Assembly: GCF_000340215.1 (NCBI RefSeq)
Contig: NW_006921542.1
Coordinates: forward strand, 710,267-774,266
DNA: 64,000 nucleotides
DNA from: Pseudocercospora fijiensis CIRAD86
Taxonomy: Eukaryota; Ascomycota; Dothideomycetes; Mycosphaerellales; Mycosphaerellaceae
Reading direction: 5' to 3'
Below are positions 11,258 through 24,124 of this stretch, in pieces. A program made the position numbers and the translations under genes. Numbering within the stretch: position 1 is the stretch's first letter; each line of letters starts with the position of its first letter. The notes beneath the pieces are model-generated. The model saw only the letters and a program-made list of their open reading frames with translations, had not been told where the DNA came from and ran no database searches.

Positions 11258-13749
11258 CCGACGACTTTAAGACCTAACTAAGATAGGCTTATTAGGAAGA
11301 CCGCCTATAGAGACGTTTACTCGCCGTCCTCTAGTCTATTAAAATAGTATATATATAGGAATAGTAGCCGTAGCCGGATCGAATATTAAACCGCTAGGCG
11401 AGGAGGAGGCAAAAGCGCGAGCGAGATAGAGAGCTTAAGCGAAGGTCCGCGTACCTCGAAGCCGCCTAGCGAAAAGATAATAGCGAAATACTATAGGTCT
11501 ATCCTAAGGCAACGCCCGGCTACTTCCTAAAACCGCCTTCTTTCCGCTCTTCGGAGGATATAGCTACTCGTAGTATATAGAACGCGCTTAAAAAACTAGA
11601 CGACGTCCCTATAGACTTAAAGTCCCTATATAGTATTAGATTCTTTCAGAAAGACGGCCTTATTCACTACGTCGACCTAGTTTTACTTTACTTTCGATTA
11701 TATATTCCTTTCGCCTTTACTTACGAGATCTTTAAAATAGCGTATAACCTAAGGCATTATACGGGGTTCTAGCGTACGCTCGATCGGGTTAACGCTAGTT
11801 TCTATATTAGGAACTGTCGTCGACATTTAGAACGATATATCGATTAGTATAATATATATAAGGCGAACTAACCGACTCGGTATAAGCCCTATAGCTAGCT
11901 TAACCTAATAGACTCGAAGTATCGACTTCCTATAGACGTCTAAACGGTAGATTAGATTATAGGACTCCCGCCTACTAACGAAGGCTTCGATACGCTCCTT
12001 ATAGTTACCTATAAGAAATCTAAGCGAGTTTTGCTACTTTATAGGAAATACTAGTAGACTATAGAGACGTAGGTAGCCTAATACCTTATATCTATCTAAG
12101 AACGATCTTAGCGAGTTGCTAAGGTATTTATTTGCGACCGGGATCCTAAATAGCTATCTAAATTTTTTACTATAATAATAAAGCTACTAGGTATATCGAT
12201 CCTCGCTTCTAAAGCGTACTATCTATAGACCGACGGCTAGTCTAAACGTATAAATTAGACCGTAGAGATCGCTATACGGTATTTCGTTATAGCTAATCCG
12301 GACGCGTAGTAGATAGACGTCCTACCCTCCCTTATATCCTACCTTAGGAGCGTTAAAAATACGAGTACCGGCATCTCGCCTAAGAAGATACTTTTCGGAT
12401 TCGATTTAAATATAGACGCTTTTATCGGGCTTCGAGAATTATAGCTAAAGGACTACGTAACGCTACGATAGCAATTTCGTAATATAGCCGAAGAATCGAT
12501 AGCTTTCGTAGCGGTAGATATAAAATACCGCTACGACGCTAAGCATTAGTATATATTCTTCGAGCTAGGAGACTACGCTATACTTAGGCTATATTACGGA
12601 TATCGCGTATATAGTTAGGCTTATCGTAAGTATAGTAACTAAGCTATAGGTCCCTTTAAGATTAAAAGGAGAATAGGCAAATTAGCCTACGAGCTTAAGC
12701 TACCGGAATTAGTTAAGTTCTATCTAATCGTGTCTATAGCGTAGTTAGAGCTAGCCCTAAACCTAGTAAAGGACCCGTTCGTAAGGCTATACGACTGTAT
12801 CCCCGTACCGATAGACCTATAGTCTAAGCAACTAGTAATAACTCCGGAACGCATTTTAGGGAAGCGTAGTTCTAGAGGGAGAACGCAATATCTAGTTAAG
12901 TAGAAGGACGAGTAGCTAATAATAAATAAATAGATCTAGGTAGACGATCTTCTAGAAAGTAACGCTCGCCTAATCGACTAGTTCGAGGACTCCTAATTTA
13001 TAGATAGATAGGTTAACTAGATAAAACTATCCCTAATATTACGAAAGCCTACGTAGGTCGCGCCGATAGTAAAGCGACTCTAGTCGGACGATACTAAAGA
13101 GGAATAGCTATAGCGAAATACGTAGCCTATAAGACGGTAGCCGCTAAGAGGAGCTAGAAGGCCGAACTATACGGAAGATAGCGACCCTAAGTCTATTAAG
13201 GGAATTACCTAACCTAATACCTAGGAAGCGTAGATAGGTTAGTCGGCCGCCGATATAGACCCGAACCGGCTAACTTCGCTAGTAAGCAAAAATACTACGT
13301 TAAGCGAATCGACTAGCTCCGACGCATATCGCCCCTACGATAATAAGAACTACGACGCCCGGAAATAGGCTAAGACCTTAGGTCTACTAACTATATCTAA
13401 TACTAGATCGCGTAAACTAAAGGCTAGGGCGCTTATCCTAACGGTAAAACGCCTTACTAAGGAGGAAATCTAGCGATAGAGAGATACTCCTACTCTACTA
13501 AATATATAAGTAGGGGCGTATCGTAGAATCCTCTATAACGATACCTTACTATCCTTTTTTACTATACTACGTTTCCCTCTAATTACCGCGAATCGGTATC
13601 TCGACCTACGGCTATAGGGTTTTCCCCTATTAGAAGAAATCTAAGAAGTTTTCTAGGAAAATTACCTAAATAGACCTTATATATATTATAGACCTAGATA
13701 TTAGGCCCTAGACGCTACCCTATCCTTCTCCCGTACCCTTACTTTCTAA
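11258..13749 (+). pseudogene. Ty3/Gypsy pol fragment: integrase and C-terminal domain
   Basis: One frame is open apart from TAG and TAA. It reads through a zinc-binding integrase N-terminus (AYNLRHYTGF with R-x-L-x-R-V), a core with LPPTNEGFDTLLIVTY and YYLQTDGQSKR (family: HPQTDGQsER), a region like SYLRSVKN-TSTGISP, and a C-terminal ERILGKRSSRGRTQYLVK block resembling the start of a chromodomain. The frame ends at TAA 13747. It begins directly after copy A. Its RNase H is the flipped block 227-1429 and its reverse transcriptase should be left of the window. This is one dead Gypsy element carrying two hAT insertions. Confidence 0.85.
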
Positions 13750-14009
13750 CTATTCTAGCGCCTTCTATCTATTAGATATACGCGGCTAGAATAAGGTTTA
13801 CGTACCTACGCGACCGTTATTAAACGCGGTACGTAGAAGCTCGGACTATATCGCCGAAGTAATATTTTAACTATCGCTCGAATTAATAATAATAATAATA
13901 TATATAGCTATAGGGCGTAATAAGTATATATAGCTATAAGGCGTATAACTATAGCTATCTATATTATAGTAATATTAAACAAGTATTATAAAGAAGTATT
14001 ACTACTAAT
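13750..14009. other. Spacer between Gypsy pol and the long ORF
   Basis: AT-rich spacer with an (AAT)n run near 13888 and repeated short TATATAGCTATA words. No gene recognised. It may hold the 3' end of the Gypsy element and the promoter of the long ORF, but I could not identify an LTR. Confidence 0.4.
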
Positions 14010-17000
14010 ATAGCTAGCGGGTCGAAGCTTTAGTAGAAGCGCGGCGCGACTATATTCGGTTAGGAAGATACGCCTCTACTAGAATATACGCCTCTACTAG
14101 GCGGCACCCCCGAAACGCCTCTATCTAGCTAGGTAACGATATCGCTATAGCGCGACGAAGATCCTAAAGGAGTAGGAAAGAGTAATAAACCTAAGAATAG
14201 AAATCGGAATCCTAAGGTAATAGAAATAGATAGGGAAGATAGTAATAAGGACTATAAGGAAAATAGAGGATAGGAGCCTATTCCCGAGAATAAGGAGAAC
14301 TAAAATAAAGAAGGTAAAAACGAAGAAAATAAAAATAAAAAAACGAATAACGAGGAAGGGGAGCCTATTCCTAGGACTAAGAATAAGGATACTACTAGGA
14401 ATAGGGGAAATCCCGAAGATAGTTAGTCTACTACTCTAAATAATAGAGGAGTAGTAGCAAAGTAGGCGGTATCTACCGATAGGGAAGAGTAAGGATAGGA
14501 TAACGATAAGGCTAAGGAAGATATTTCCGATAATAGCGGAATAGAAGAGCAAGCTCGGAAGGCTACTAAGAGATAGGCGCCTAAGATAAAGCGCCTTATC
14601 GTCGTACTACCTAAGCCGGGCAAAATCCTATATATACCGTACCTAGACAAGGTACTAAGGTTCTCTAATATACTCTTATATATTAATAGAGCTAGCTATA
14701 AGGCTAACGCCGTCTCGGACGTACTAGGTATACTAGTACGTTCTATTAACGGTATAATACGGCGCGAACACAAACTCCTATATAAAATTATAACGAATAG
14801 TAGGCCGGAGAAGGCTCTAGTACTATAGTTACCTATAGCTCCTATCTACGCCGAGCGATATACGGCCTTTAGTACTCCTTAGATCGAGTATACGGCTATA
14901 CCTTAGATCTATAAAACGATCGGCGCCTTAGGAAATCGCCTATATTATACCTTAGAGACTAGCTATAACGCCGACGCGCCGTACTATTACGATACCTACA
15001 ATTAGTAGGGCCGCGACCGCCTCGACCTCTACGAGTAAAAGCTTCGCGACGGTATAGAGACTAAGGCTAGACGCTAGGTCTATCGTAAGGAATCTAGAGA
15101 AGAGGGCCTTAAGTACGAGGACGATAACTATAACGCCCTATAGATCGAATTAGAGATAGAGGGCGAGCGCGCTATACGTCTCGCCGATATTAAGAAGGCC
15201 TTAAAGGCTAAGCTCGACTAGTATAAAAGGAAATTTAAGAAGAAGGATAAGGAGGACCGCGACGTATATAGTAACTATCTCTAGCCGGACCTCGCCTCTT
15301 TTAAGGATAAGTACGATTTCGACGCCGACGAGGAGAAGCCTACCTAAGCTAGGAAGAAGGCTATCCTCGGTATACGTATAGTACTACGGGCGGATTAGCT
15401 TATCGGCATTTTGCCTAATAGACTAGAGGCATACCTCGTATTAGTCTAGCTATTATATTTTAGCCTTAACGAATTTACGACGGCGCTTATTAACCTAGAT
15501 TCTATATACAGTTCCGAGAAATACGTAAATTAGTAATACGCCCCGCCTAGCGAATAGCCTAAGGCGATTTAGAAGAGTACGGGTAAGATCTACCCTCCTA
15601 GATAGATAAGGAAAGGCTAGAGCGGACTAAGGAACCCTTACTATAGCGCTAATATACGCTTACTCGAGTAGGCGACCGCCGGTAATAAGCTACTATACGA
15701 TATTAACGAAGACGGTTTCTCTATAAATAACTCGATCTTATACGCCCCTAAGGCTCCGAAGGACTTCACGACGCCGGACTAGGCCGTTCTAAGATATAAG
15801 CGGGATAGTCTTACTTATATAACGGCTTTTTAGAAGATTTACTAAGGCGAAATAACGCCTATTACTATCGCCTACTACGCGCTAGTATACTAGGTTATAG
15901 AAGGAGTATACTACCTCGTAAGCTATCTAGAGGTAGCGAGTTATTTCGCCGGACTAATCGCCGATATAGTAGAGCGTTATAAGGCAGATCTAAGGTAGAA
16001 AATTGCCGCCGACCTCGAGTCTATCTACGATATCTTCCCTAAACCCTACCTAGTGCTAATTCTTTAGGGCGAATAGCTAAGGATATAGCGCTCGATATAT
16101 ATATAGCTAATCGCGGCGCTTATAGACGACGAGAAGTAGTAATTAGAATATAGCGATATTACTAAGGATTTCGAGCGCGTTATCCGTAACTTTTAGATAT
16201 AGTTAGGCCGTTTCCCGCTAGGCCTACGCGCCCTACTAATAGACCTAATATTAAGTCTTATACTAGCTACCTAAGGCATAATCTTTTAGGATATTCCTTT
16301 AGCCTACTACGAGAAGAAGGCTAAGGCGATAACGAAAGAAGGATACTAACGCCTAGCGATACTACTATATCCCGACTATATAAAGTAGAAGAAAGTAATC
16401 GACTAAAGAATATCTATATAGACTAAGAAATTTAAGGCTAAACTCTAGGAATAGAAGGCTTAGGAGTAGGCCGACGCAAAGGCTTAGAAGGTAGCCTAGA
16501 AAGCCGTAAAAGTATAGAAGGCCGCCTCTACCTCGATAGCTAGAAAGTATAAGAATATACCTACGTCGGCCCTAACTACCGCTAAAAAGGCTAAGTCTAC
16601 TAAAGCCGACAATATTAAAGCCGACCCGCTAACTACTACTAAAAAGGCTAAGTCTACTAAAGCCGACGATAGCAAAGTCGACCTAGGTACTAGAAAAGGC
16701 AAATCTACGAAGGCGCCCGCTAGGAAGGCCGTAATAGTAGGAAAGGCTAAGTCTACTAAAGCGTAAGCCGCGAAATCTATAGCGGCGCCGAAGAAAGTAA
16801 CTAGTAAGGGCAATTTAGACTTAAGCAAACCTATAACTCGCGTAGATAAGGAGATCTTACCTATAGACGCCGCTATCTACGTAGAACTACCTTTCTAAGG
16901 ACTCTTTATAGATTCGACGATCTACCTCCCTACGAGCCGTTTCGACTTTCTAAGACTTATAATAGCTTTCCGTAACGCAGACTTAGAGCGGGTACTACCC

Positions 17001-18319
17001 GGTAATAAGCTACGTCTATTAAGGGAGTAGGAGAAGGATTTTATCCGCCGCTCTATAGCTTTTTACGAACTTAATATCGATACTAGCTAGCTTATCTTCG
17101 CGATATTCCTAGACGAAGAATGGAAAGCCTACCTCTACTATCTAATACTAGTCGCGTTAAATTTTAACTACGAGTGCGGAAACATTTACTTCTAGATCTC
17201 TTAAATACTAGTATTTGCTTAGGATAAGATCGAGAAAATTAATAAAGCCGACCCTTTCCCGAATCGAGATTTCGTTACTAGTATATCTAGAGACGATAGA
17301 GACGTAGATATAAACGCTTTCCGTAACTAGACGAACTAGATACTAAGTTACACCCCTAAGTAAATAATAAACGTCCTTTAATAAAGCGGCGACCGCTTAA
17401 TACTTTACCTAATAAGTAAGCTCCTTATATCGGTAGTACCCTTACTATTAAAGGCCGCCGTCCTTCGGTACTAGATAAAGGCACTCGTCCTAATAGACAG
17501 GAATAACGAGATCTATCCTATACCCTAAGTAACTATTATTTACTATAAGGGAGATAATAACGTTAGATAGCTACTTAAGTACTTCGCGCGGGAACTCGAC
17601 GACTAAAGCGGCGGACGGCCGCTATAGCAAATCGCGACTAAGGATAACGGATACTCTAGGTCTACTATAGATAACGCCTTTTAGCCCCCTAGAGAGGATA
17701 TTCTCGATAAGCTCGAGGCCGTAAGATAGCTATATTTCGCGGAGCTAATATATACCCGGCCCGTAAAGATAGTCTAGTAAATTCCGCCGGAGCCTACGTC
17801 TATCGACGATAGCCGTCGCTTACTAATCGAGGCGCTATAGGAATATAGATAGGACGACGACGCCTTTCGGAAAGCCTTAGCTACGTTATAAGGAAATTAG
17901 TAGGAAGATACCGACCTATAGGAATTTAAGTAATACGTCGGCCTCCTTATAAGAGCCGTCGGTAACGCGCTCGAAGATAACAGTTACGATTAAGTAATAG
18001 ACGACGAAGACCTTACCGAACTAGACGCCGACGAGAGGTTATAGTACGAGAGATATATCGCGTTATATTAGATATTCGGTACCGCGTTTACCTAACTACT
18101 AGAAGAGAATTAAAGAGAGGTTATAGACTATAGTAACTAATTCGACTAGGAAGGTACCGCCTAGAACGGCAAATTCGACCCTACTAACCTTAAGGATATT
18201 ATAGAGTTTATAAATATACTCGCCGATTTCTAGTTAGAAGATAGTACTATTAAATACGATAACGAAAACGAGCCGACCGCAAGTCTACCCCTAATTATCG
18301 ATTCTATCTAGCGTATATC
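14010..18319 (+). pseudogene. Very long unrecognised ORF, 5' part (interrupted by hAT B)
   Basis: One frame runs about 1,436 codons broken only by TAG and TAA, the RIP signature of Gln and Trp codons. The likely original start is ATA GCT at 14010 (ATG altered). The N-terminal third is Asn/Lys/Glu-rich. About residues 830-930 hold Lys/Ala-rich repeats with the core KKAKSTKAD (16580-16760), like the tail of a linker histone or another DNA-binding linker. The rest looks globular with no motif I recognise. Copy B inserted after codon phase 2 at 18319. After removing B and one TSD the frame continues (R-I-S-R-E-P-N) at 28334. It could be an extra ORF of a retroelement or a degraded host-type gene; I cannot tell. 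Confidence 0.6.
18312..18319. repeat. Target site duplication of copy B (left)
   Basis: CGTATATC, identical to 28326-28333. An 8-bp duplication is standard for hAT elements and fixes the element ends at 18320 and 28325. Confidence 0.92.
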
Positions 18320-18533
18320 TAGACCCCGTAGTAGTTCGGTTTCCGAACCACTAAACGTATATAGTTTGGTTTCTTAGCGGCGAACTAGCTCCCTAGTTCC
18401 GGTTTGGTTTTTTCGAACTATATAGATTCCTAGTTTAAACTAGAGACTGTATTGGTTTTACTATAAGGACACTCTTATTCGACTGCCGGCTACGATTGCC
18501 GGCTATAATAGTAACTCTATTACATTTACTACG

Positions 18534-18780
18534 CTCTTTTGCCGTTGCTAGGGCGTAGTTGCCGTTGCTAGGGCGTAGTTGCCGTTGCTAGGGCGTGTTT
18601 TTGCTATAAGGACACTCTTATTCGACTGCCGGCTACGATTACCGGCTATAATAGTTACTAGGTTGTATTTACTACGCTTTATTACCGTTGCTAGGGCGTA
18701 GTTGCCGTTGCTAGGGCGTAGTTGCCGTTACTAGGGCGTAGTTGCTATTGCCGGGGCGTAGTTGCCGTAGTTGCGAAAGC
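18534..18780. repeat. Subterminal 20-bp tandem repeats, copy B
   Basis: Blocks of GCCGTTGCTAGGGCGTAGTT at 18540-18600 and 18675-18780, split by a spacer with two CCGGCTA motifs. Mirror of 10795-11045. Positioned like transposase-binding subterminal repeats (inferred). Confidence 0.8.
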
Positions 18781-18934
18781 TTACCTATATAACGTTACGT
18801 AGGCGGCAACAATTAGGGCTTCGCGATATTCTTATACTTTCAACTTCTTCCTCTATACCTATACCGACAACAACTACTATACGCTACGCCCCCGCCCCTT
18901 TCCCTTATAATAGTAAGAGAGAAGCGCGCCGCGC

Positions 18935-20456
18935 GCCAAATAGAAGATAGAACTAAAGACCGCGAGTTTGTTTTGCTTAAGCGTCTAACTAAAAAGCGTA
19001 AGACTAAAGAGGAGTACTCTACGAAGAAGAATTCCGTACGAGACCGCGAGAGAAAGGACAAGATAGATAAGGATAAAAGAGCTAAGGATAAGAGAAGAAA
19101 GGCGCGGAATAAGGCATTCTATCGATAGCTAGCGCCTATAGAAAAAAGTGAAGGTTAGAATAAGAAGACAACCTAAGAGAAGGCTAAGAGGAGGAAAGAA
19201 TTACGGCTAGTTTTCGAGCGTAAAGTTCTAGCAGCGTAAGTTAATCTAGCTAGCGGCCGTAGCTAGCAGCTATAGCCGGCAGCCGTAGCCGGCAGCTGTA
19301 GCCGGCATATTTTTCTTTAATACGTTAACTAATAGTATTTAGACCTGTAGCCGCTACCTCTATCGATACGACCGATAGTAACGGAGATGTTTAGATAGCC
19401 GAGAATAACAATACTAGAGTTTAGGATGCCGCGATAGAGCTTAATGCTACGAATAAAGGAACTAAAAAAAGCGAGGAGATACTATACGTCGATCTAGTAA
19501 TAGGTGCAGTCTTAGGGCCTAACGCTATAGACGATAAGCGCTAGGAGTAGATCGAGTACAGTTAAAGAGACGAAATACTAGTAAAGGGCTAAGGTATAAG
19601 TCCTATCAATCTAGAAAATCATAGTTAAAGCTACTACGAAAAGCTAGCAAGGATTGGAATCGAGACTAGTCGTCTTTATATCCTCGATATAGAGTAGAAG
19701 TTTCTTTATTAGTATTAGAGCGAAGCCTTTACGTCTATAAAGGCAAAGTAGCTTACGATTAATGCGATCGGGGCTAGGTATCTAGGGACGGCAGAAGTGT
19801 TACTATAGGAGGAAGGGGTACAGGTAATTATTCTATACTCGGTATATGTAGCCGGCGTTCGTAGCCGGTAGATACTAATAGTTAAATAGAAAGCGTTTCT
19901 CGAAGGCAGAGTACTACTGCTATATGAAATCTTTACTAAGGCAGAGAGGGCTTATATCCGGAATCTAAGCTACTAGTAGGATAGGTTAGCGTTAGAATTC
20001 TCTAAATCTCTATATAAGCCTCCGAAGGATTACCTATTTTAGCGATACGGCTTTATCTCGACTACTCCGTAGGCATCCGAAGAAGCTCGAGCGCTCTTTA
20101 AGGTCTTTACTAAGAAGCGGAAGGAGTTCGAGGATTAGGATTAGTTAATAGAGCTATTAGTTAGTCTTAGGTTTCGTAGTTAGACTCGGCCTAAGTATTT
20201 GCTTATCGAGTGTCTTATACCGAAAGAGGATAGATTGAGACTGAAAACGAGCTTAGATTCGTTAGGTATAGTAGCTCGGTTCCGTTAGTAGGAGAGAGCC
20301 GCCGTATAGAAGGCAAAATTTAGGTAGTTAGGGTAGCTAGGAAAGAAATTCTAGTAGTTAGGCTAGCTAGGATAGCTAGGAAAAAAAATCTAGTAGTTAG
20401 GTAGCTAGGAAACAAAAAAAAAGGTAGCTAGCTATTTACTATCTAGCTGTTCCTAA
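18935..20456 (+). pseudogene. Lys/Arg-rich cargo gene with coding Q-L-G repeat tail
   Basis: Three exons can be followed in one consistent frame. Intron 1 is 19236-19342 (GTAAGT...CTAAT...TTTAG) and intron 2 is 19842-19889 (GTATAT, TACTAAT, ATAG); both contain CCGGCTA or CCGGCG repeats. Exon 1 codes for a strongly basic stretch (KKRKTKEEYSTKK, RKDKIDKDKRAKDKRRKARNK) that looks like nuclear localisation or nucleic-acid binding sequence. Exon 2 is acidic to neutral, exon 3 helical. The C-terminus, 20322-20412, is a coding minisatellite giving repeated Q-L-G-K-K/Q-L-G units before TAA 20454. In-frame TAG and TAA replace Gln and Trp. Start uncertain (about 18935). No domain recognised, about 460 residues. 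Its conservation in both copies suggests it served the element. Confidence 0.65.
20322..20412 (+). repeat. Coding minisatellite (Q-L-G units)
   Basis: Tandem copies of TAGTTAGGTAGCTAGGAAA-like units at the end of the basic cargo gene. With RIP reversed (TAG to CAG) they give Gln-Leu-Gly repeats with Lys-Lys spacers. The same repeat is in copy A at about 9190-9280. Confidence 0.7.
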
Positions 20457-21231
20457 CGATACGATGCTATAAAAGAAAGGGTGTTTCCCTATAGCTACTA
20501 GTACATATCTACTACTCCTAAGTCCTTACCTTACCGTACGAAACCTTAAAACATACCGACCGATATTGTATATATACTAGGCGCTATATTAGGAAGGGTA
20601 ATAACGAGACGACAGTCGAAACAGTCTAGAATACGAGCGAGATTGCGACAACGTCGAGAGGAGGTCGTATACTTACCTTCGAGCCTATCGAGTCTTAGAC
20701 GACAATTAGGGCTAGATTTATCCTCTCCGAATCCTAGTAGTAGGAATTCATTATAGGGTACTACTACCTAGTCCTTACCTTTACGGAGTCTAAGTAGAAG
20801 GTTATTCGGAGATATAAGAACATCGAGTATTAACCCGGAAATCTTCGAAAAGGCTAGCTAGGCGTATCTTTAGAAACCCGAGTATATAGAGCAGTTTAAT
20901 TAATAGGTCTATAAGATATAGTTCCCTTTATACTTACGTTCGAAGGAGTGTAAACTCCGGAAGTACTTAATGCGATAGGGGAGTAAGGAGCGAACGGACA
21001 CATTCTAGAAGTTCTTTATAGAGGGGGCATTGCACCGTTATACGACTTCTCGACTTAAAGGTTAACTAGTAATTGTCTACAACTTCTACGGTTCAATCTT
21101 AAAACACCCGAAACTAGGGGATAGGAACTCATCGCCTACGAACTATCTCTATTCTAAACGGTGTCGGGAATCTTAAGGAGAGAGGAGAGTTAATATAGAT
21201 ATAGCGTTCTAGAAAGAGGTACGTCTTCTAA

Positions 21232-21322
21232 AATGCCGGCTATAGCTGCCGGCTATAGCTACCGGCTACAGATTCCGGCTACAGATTCCGGCTACAGATT
21301 CCGGCTACAGATTCCGGCTACT
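21232..21322. repeat. CCGGCTA array in transposase intron 1 (copy B)
   Basis: Seven units of 12-14 bp, each with CCGGCTA followed by TAGCT or CAGATT, filling the intron 21219-21336 between a GTACGT donor and an acceptor at 21336. Confidence 0.85.
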
Positions 21323-23408
21323 TAAATCAACCGTAGAGGTCTAGCTAATTATTATAGGCTGCGCTTAAGGAAGCTCTAGGATTAAAGGCTACCGATTTCT
21401 CCCCCGAAGACTTTAAGTAACTAGCAAACGAAATGCTAGCTATAAACGGTCTTCCGGAAGACTTCTACGAAAGGGAGTCTATATAGAAGACATACCTATA
21501 TCTTACAAACTACCCTCCCCTATTTCTCGGCGCGACAACCTAGCGTATTATGTTCGAAAAGAACAAAGAGGCTACGTTAGACGATATTCGGGAGATCCTC
21601 CGTAATACTCGCCGAGTAGCTATTACTATCGATAGCTAGTTAAGCCGGACTATAAGAGCCTCCTTCCTCTCGATTATACTATACTTTATTAATTCGGATT
21701 AGAAACTCTAGGAACTTATAATCGGATTCCCTAAAATTCTAGGTTCCTATACTAGTAAGGATATAGCGAAGCTTGTCTATACGGCAATAGATAGGGTTAG
21801 CGTAATAACGAAACTAATCTCGATTACTACGGACAACGCTAGTAATAATCGAACATTATATAAGGCGTTATATATACAATTTACTCGTATATATCTTTGA
21901 AATCACTAATTGTATCGATAGGGTCGAGTACGTAGAGGAGATTACAAGGTCTACAATCTAGCTTAATCTTCCGAATATTAAGCTCGCTACGATTCCGGAT
22001 ACGTACGACAATACGCACGATAATAACGATGAAGAGGAGCCTATTAATAGCCCTAGCCCTAACGAATCGGAGCCGACGTCGTTGCTAGTTGCATTCCTAT
22101 AGAAGTTTCCCTACCTCGCTTATATAGTTCAAATCGCGATCCGAGCCCTCTTTAAGACGCTTAAAATTGCACTATTAAACGACGACTAATAGAAGATCCT
22201 AAATAAAGATAAAGCAAAGTCGAAAGTCGAGAAACTTATTATAGCAATAAGACGGGATAAGGTAGAGAGCCTCGCTCTCGTTTTATATAAGGTATAACTT
22301 TTGTCCGTAGCCGGTACCTATAGCCGGCAACCTAGTATAGTTCTAACTCTTTTTCTCTAGCTTCGTCGTCTAGTAATATATACGAACTCGAGCTTATAGA
22401 GATATAACCGATTCGAGGCTATTTAAAAGAACCTAATCGAGCGCCCTAAAACCGATACCTAGAATATCGTATAGAATAAGCGATAGTAAAAGCGGCCTCC
22501 TTAGCGCCTACTCCGTTTTACCTAAGACGTTAAGACCCGGTTCGATTCGACTTTCTATATAGTTACGAGGGGATATACTTTACGTACCGCTCTCGAGATC
22601 TATTAGAGTTCCGAGGGTATTAAGTAGCTCGGCCTTACCGCCGCCGAATAGCGCTAAGCAGAGTATCTCGTCGATATTAGTAAGCATTACGCGAAGGTTA
22701 CTACTACGATTAGAAGAACCCGAGGACCGACGATCTACCTTATCTTTATATACTACAACTAGCTTTTTAACGAGCTCGAGGAAACCGTAGCTAAGCTAGC
22801 TAAGAAGAGCGTTCCCTAGAAAGTAGCTATAACGAAAGCTATAGACACCTCCTATACTAAGTTGTATAAATATTATAGTGCTACCTTTAACTCGTTCGGG
22901 GATATCTATAGCGTTACGTACTTGCTTAATCCGATAGAAAAGGATATATACTAGCAGAGGCCGGAATAGAAGGCGGACGAGGTATAGCCGAAGCATTACT
23001 AGACTATTCTAGAAAAGATATTCTACGAGCGTCGGAAAGAAACTAGTCTAAATGCAGCTCCTACAAAGAAAAAGAAGGTTTAGAAGGCTCCGATATTATA
23101 CCTGTTTCGTAGGTAGGAAGTAGAGGCAGAAGAGGAAGCAACTACTAAAGTAAATAAAGAAGAGTTCGATCTCTATCGGCGCGCGAGTAAGTATAAACCC
23201 GTAGGCTCGGAAAGAGGGCTAATAATCTCTAGATCTTACCGGTCTTCTAGACGAATTCGGAGACGATATTCTCGCTATATAGCAGCGGTTAGAGCCTAAG
23301 TTTCTAACGATAGCGTCGGTCGCTCGGGACGTCCTCGCTATCCCGAGCGTAGGTATAGGCTATAAGAGGTCTTTTAGTATCGCTCGTTACTAGGGCCGCT
23401 TAATCGAT

Positions 23409-23468
23409 ATACCGCCCGCTCTGACAACGAAGCAGCAGCAGCTGCCTGCCGTCGTGCGTCTCGGACGG
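23409..23468. other. CAG-rich block in copy B absent from copy A
   Basis: Between conserved flanks (TAATCGA and TACTCGCC) copy B has 60 bases where copy A has 2. After a one-base flank difference the net gain is 57 bases, 19 codons, so the transposase frame is kept. The block contains a CAGCAGCAG run and several CpA and TpG dinucleotides, which are rare in the surrounding RIP-mutated sequence. Copy A reads like normal hAT transposases here. Confidence 0.7.
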
Positions 23469-24124
23469 TACTCGCCTACTACCTTCGAATCTATTATAGT
23501 ATTCCGATACTATCTCCTCTACTAGAATCGCTAAGGTAGGTTACTAAAGATTATACTAAAGGAGTTGATCGAGGAATTAGAAAACCTTAAGATCGAAGAA
23601 ACCTAGGAGCGCGAAGAGAATACGAAATTTAGTCTAAGCGAAACCCTAATTAGCGATAACGAAGAGGAGGAGGGCGGAGGTAGAAGGCGATACCGGGTCG
23701 AGAAGCGGAAACGTATATAGGCTTAGAGTAGCTTTAAGGAGACGAAGCGTTTACGTATAAGGTAATATAGCCGGCGTATATAGCCGGCATATATCCGAAA
23801 TGTGTTTCGAATTCCTAGGACCCAAACAGACTAGTTGCTATAGCAACCGACCCCGCTTACCTACGGACTATTTCTAATTCTCTGTTCGCTCTTCCTCTCC
23901 TTCTTCCCTTTCCCTATATTCTTAAAGATAAATATGCCTTAAGGATTCGGCTCTTCGGGCCTTCCTAAGCCGGCTACCTCCCCTTCCTTAAGCTACTATC
24001 CTTTATTCGAATCTAACGATAACCTAATAAGGCGGTTTAATAGAAGACTATTTGTTCTAGAAGGCAAGAAGGAATTAATATCTCCTTACGATTATATACT
24101 TATTAATTTCTAGGTCCTACCGAT

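Larger units (their letters stand above)
20640..23720 (+). pseudogene. hAT transposase (RIP-degraded)
   Basis: RNase H-fold transposase that would catalyse cut-and-paste movement of this family. Visible blocks in order: MLAINGLPEDFYE (family: n.lPf.fve), RRVAITIDS then a stop replacing Trp, then SRTIRASFLSI (family: itiDgWTs....fl.i), ITTDNASNN (catalytic Asp block), DVKTRFDSTFYIV (family: vptRWnST), YLLNPIEKD (family: LdPr.K), and a C-terminal dimerisation block FLTIASVARDVLAIPS-x-G-x-x-x-x-RSFS. Introns: 21219-21336 and 22292-22360, both carrying CCGGCTA arrays; a frame change near 21860-21910 suggests a third short one. Acidic/basic tail to TAG 23720. N-terminal limit is uncertain. All in-frame stops are Gln or Trp replacements. 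Confidence 0.88.

Noticed and set aside
1422..11265. Copy A lacking a matching TSD, suggesting a non-transposition origin
   Set aside because: The mismatch is explained by the inversion: the partner octamer is found, reverse-complemented, next to copy L.
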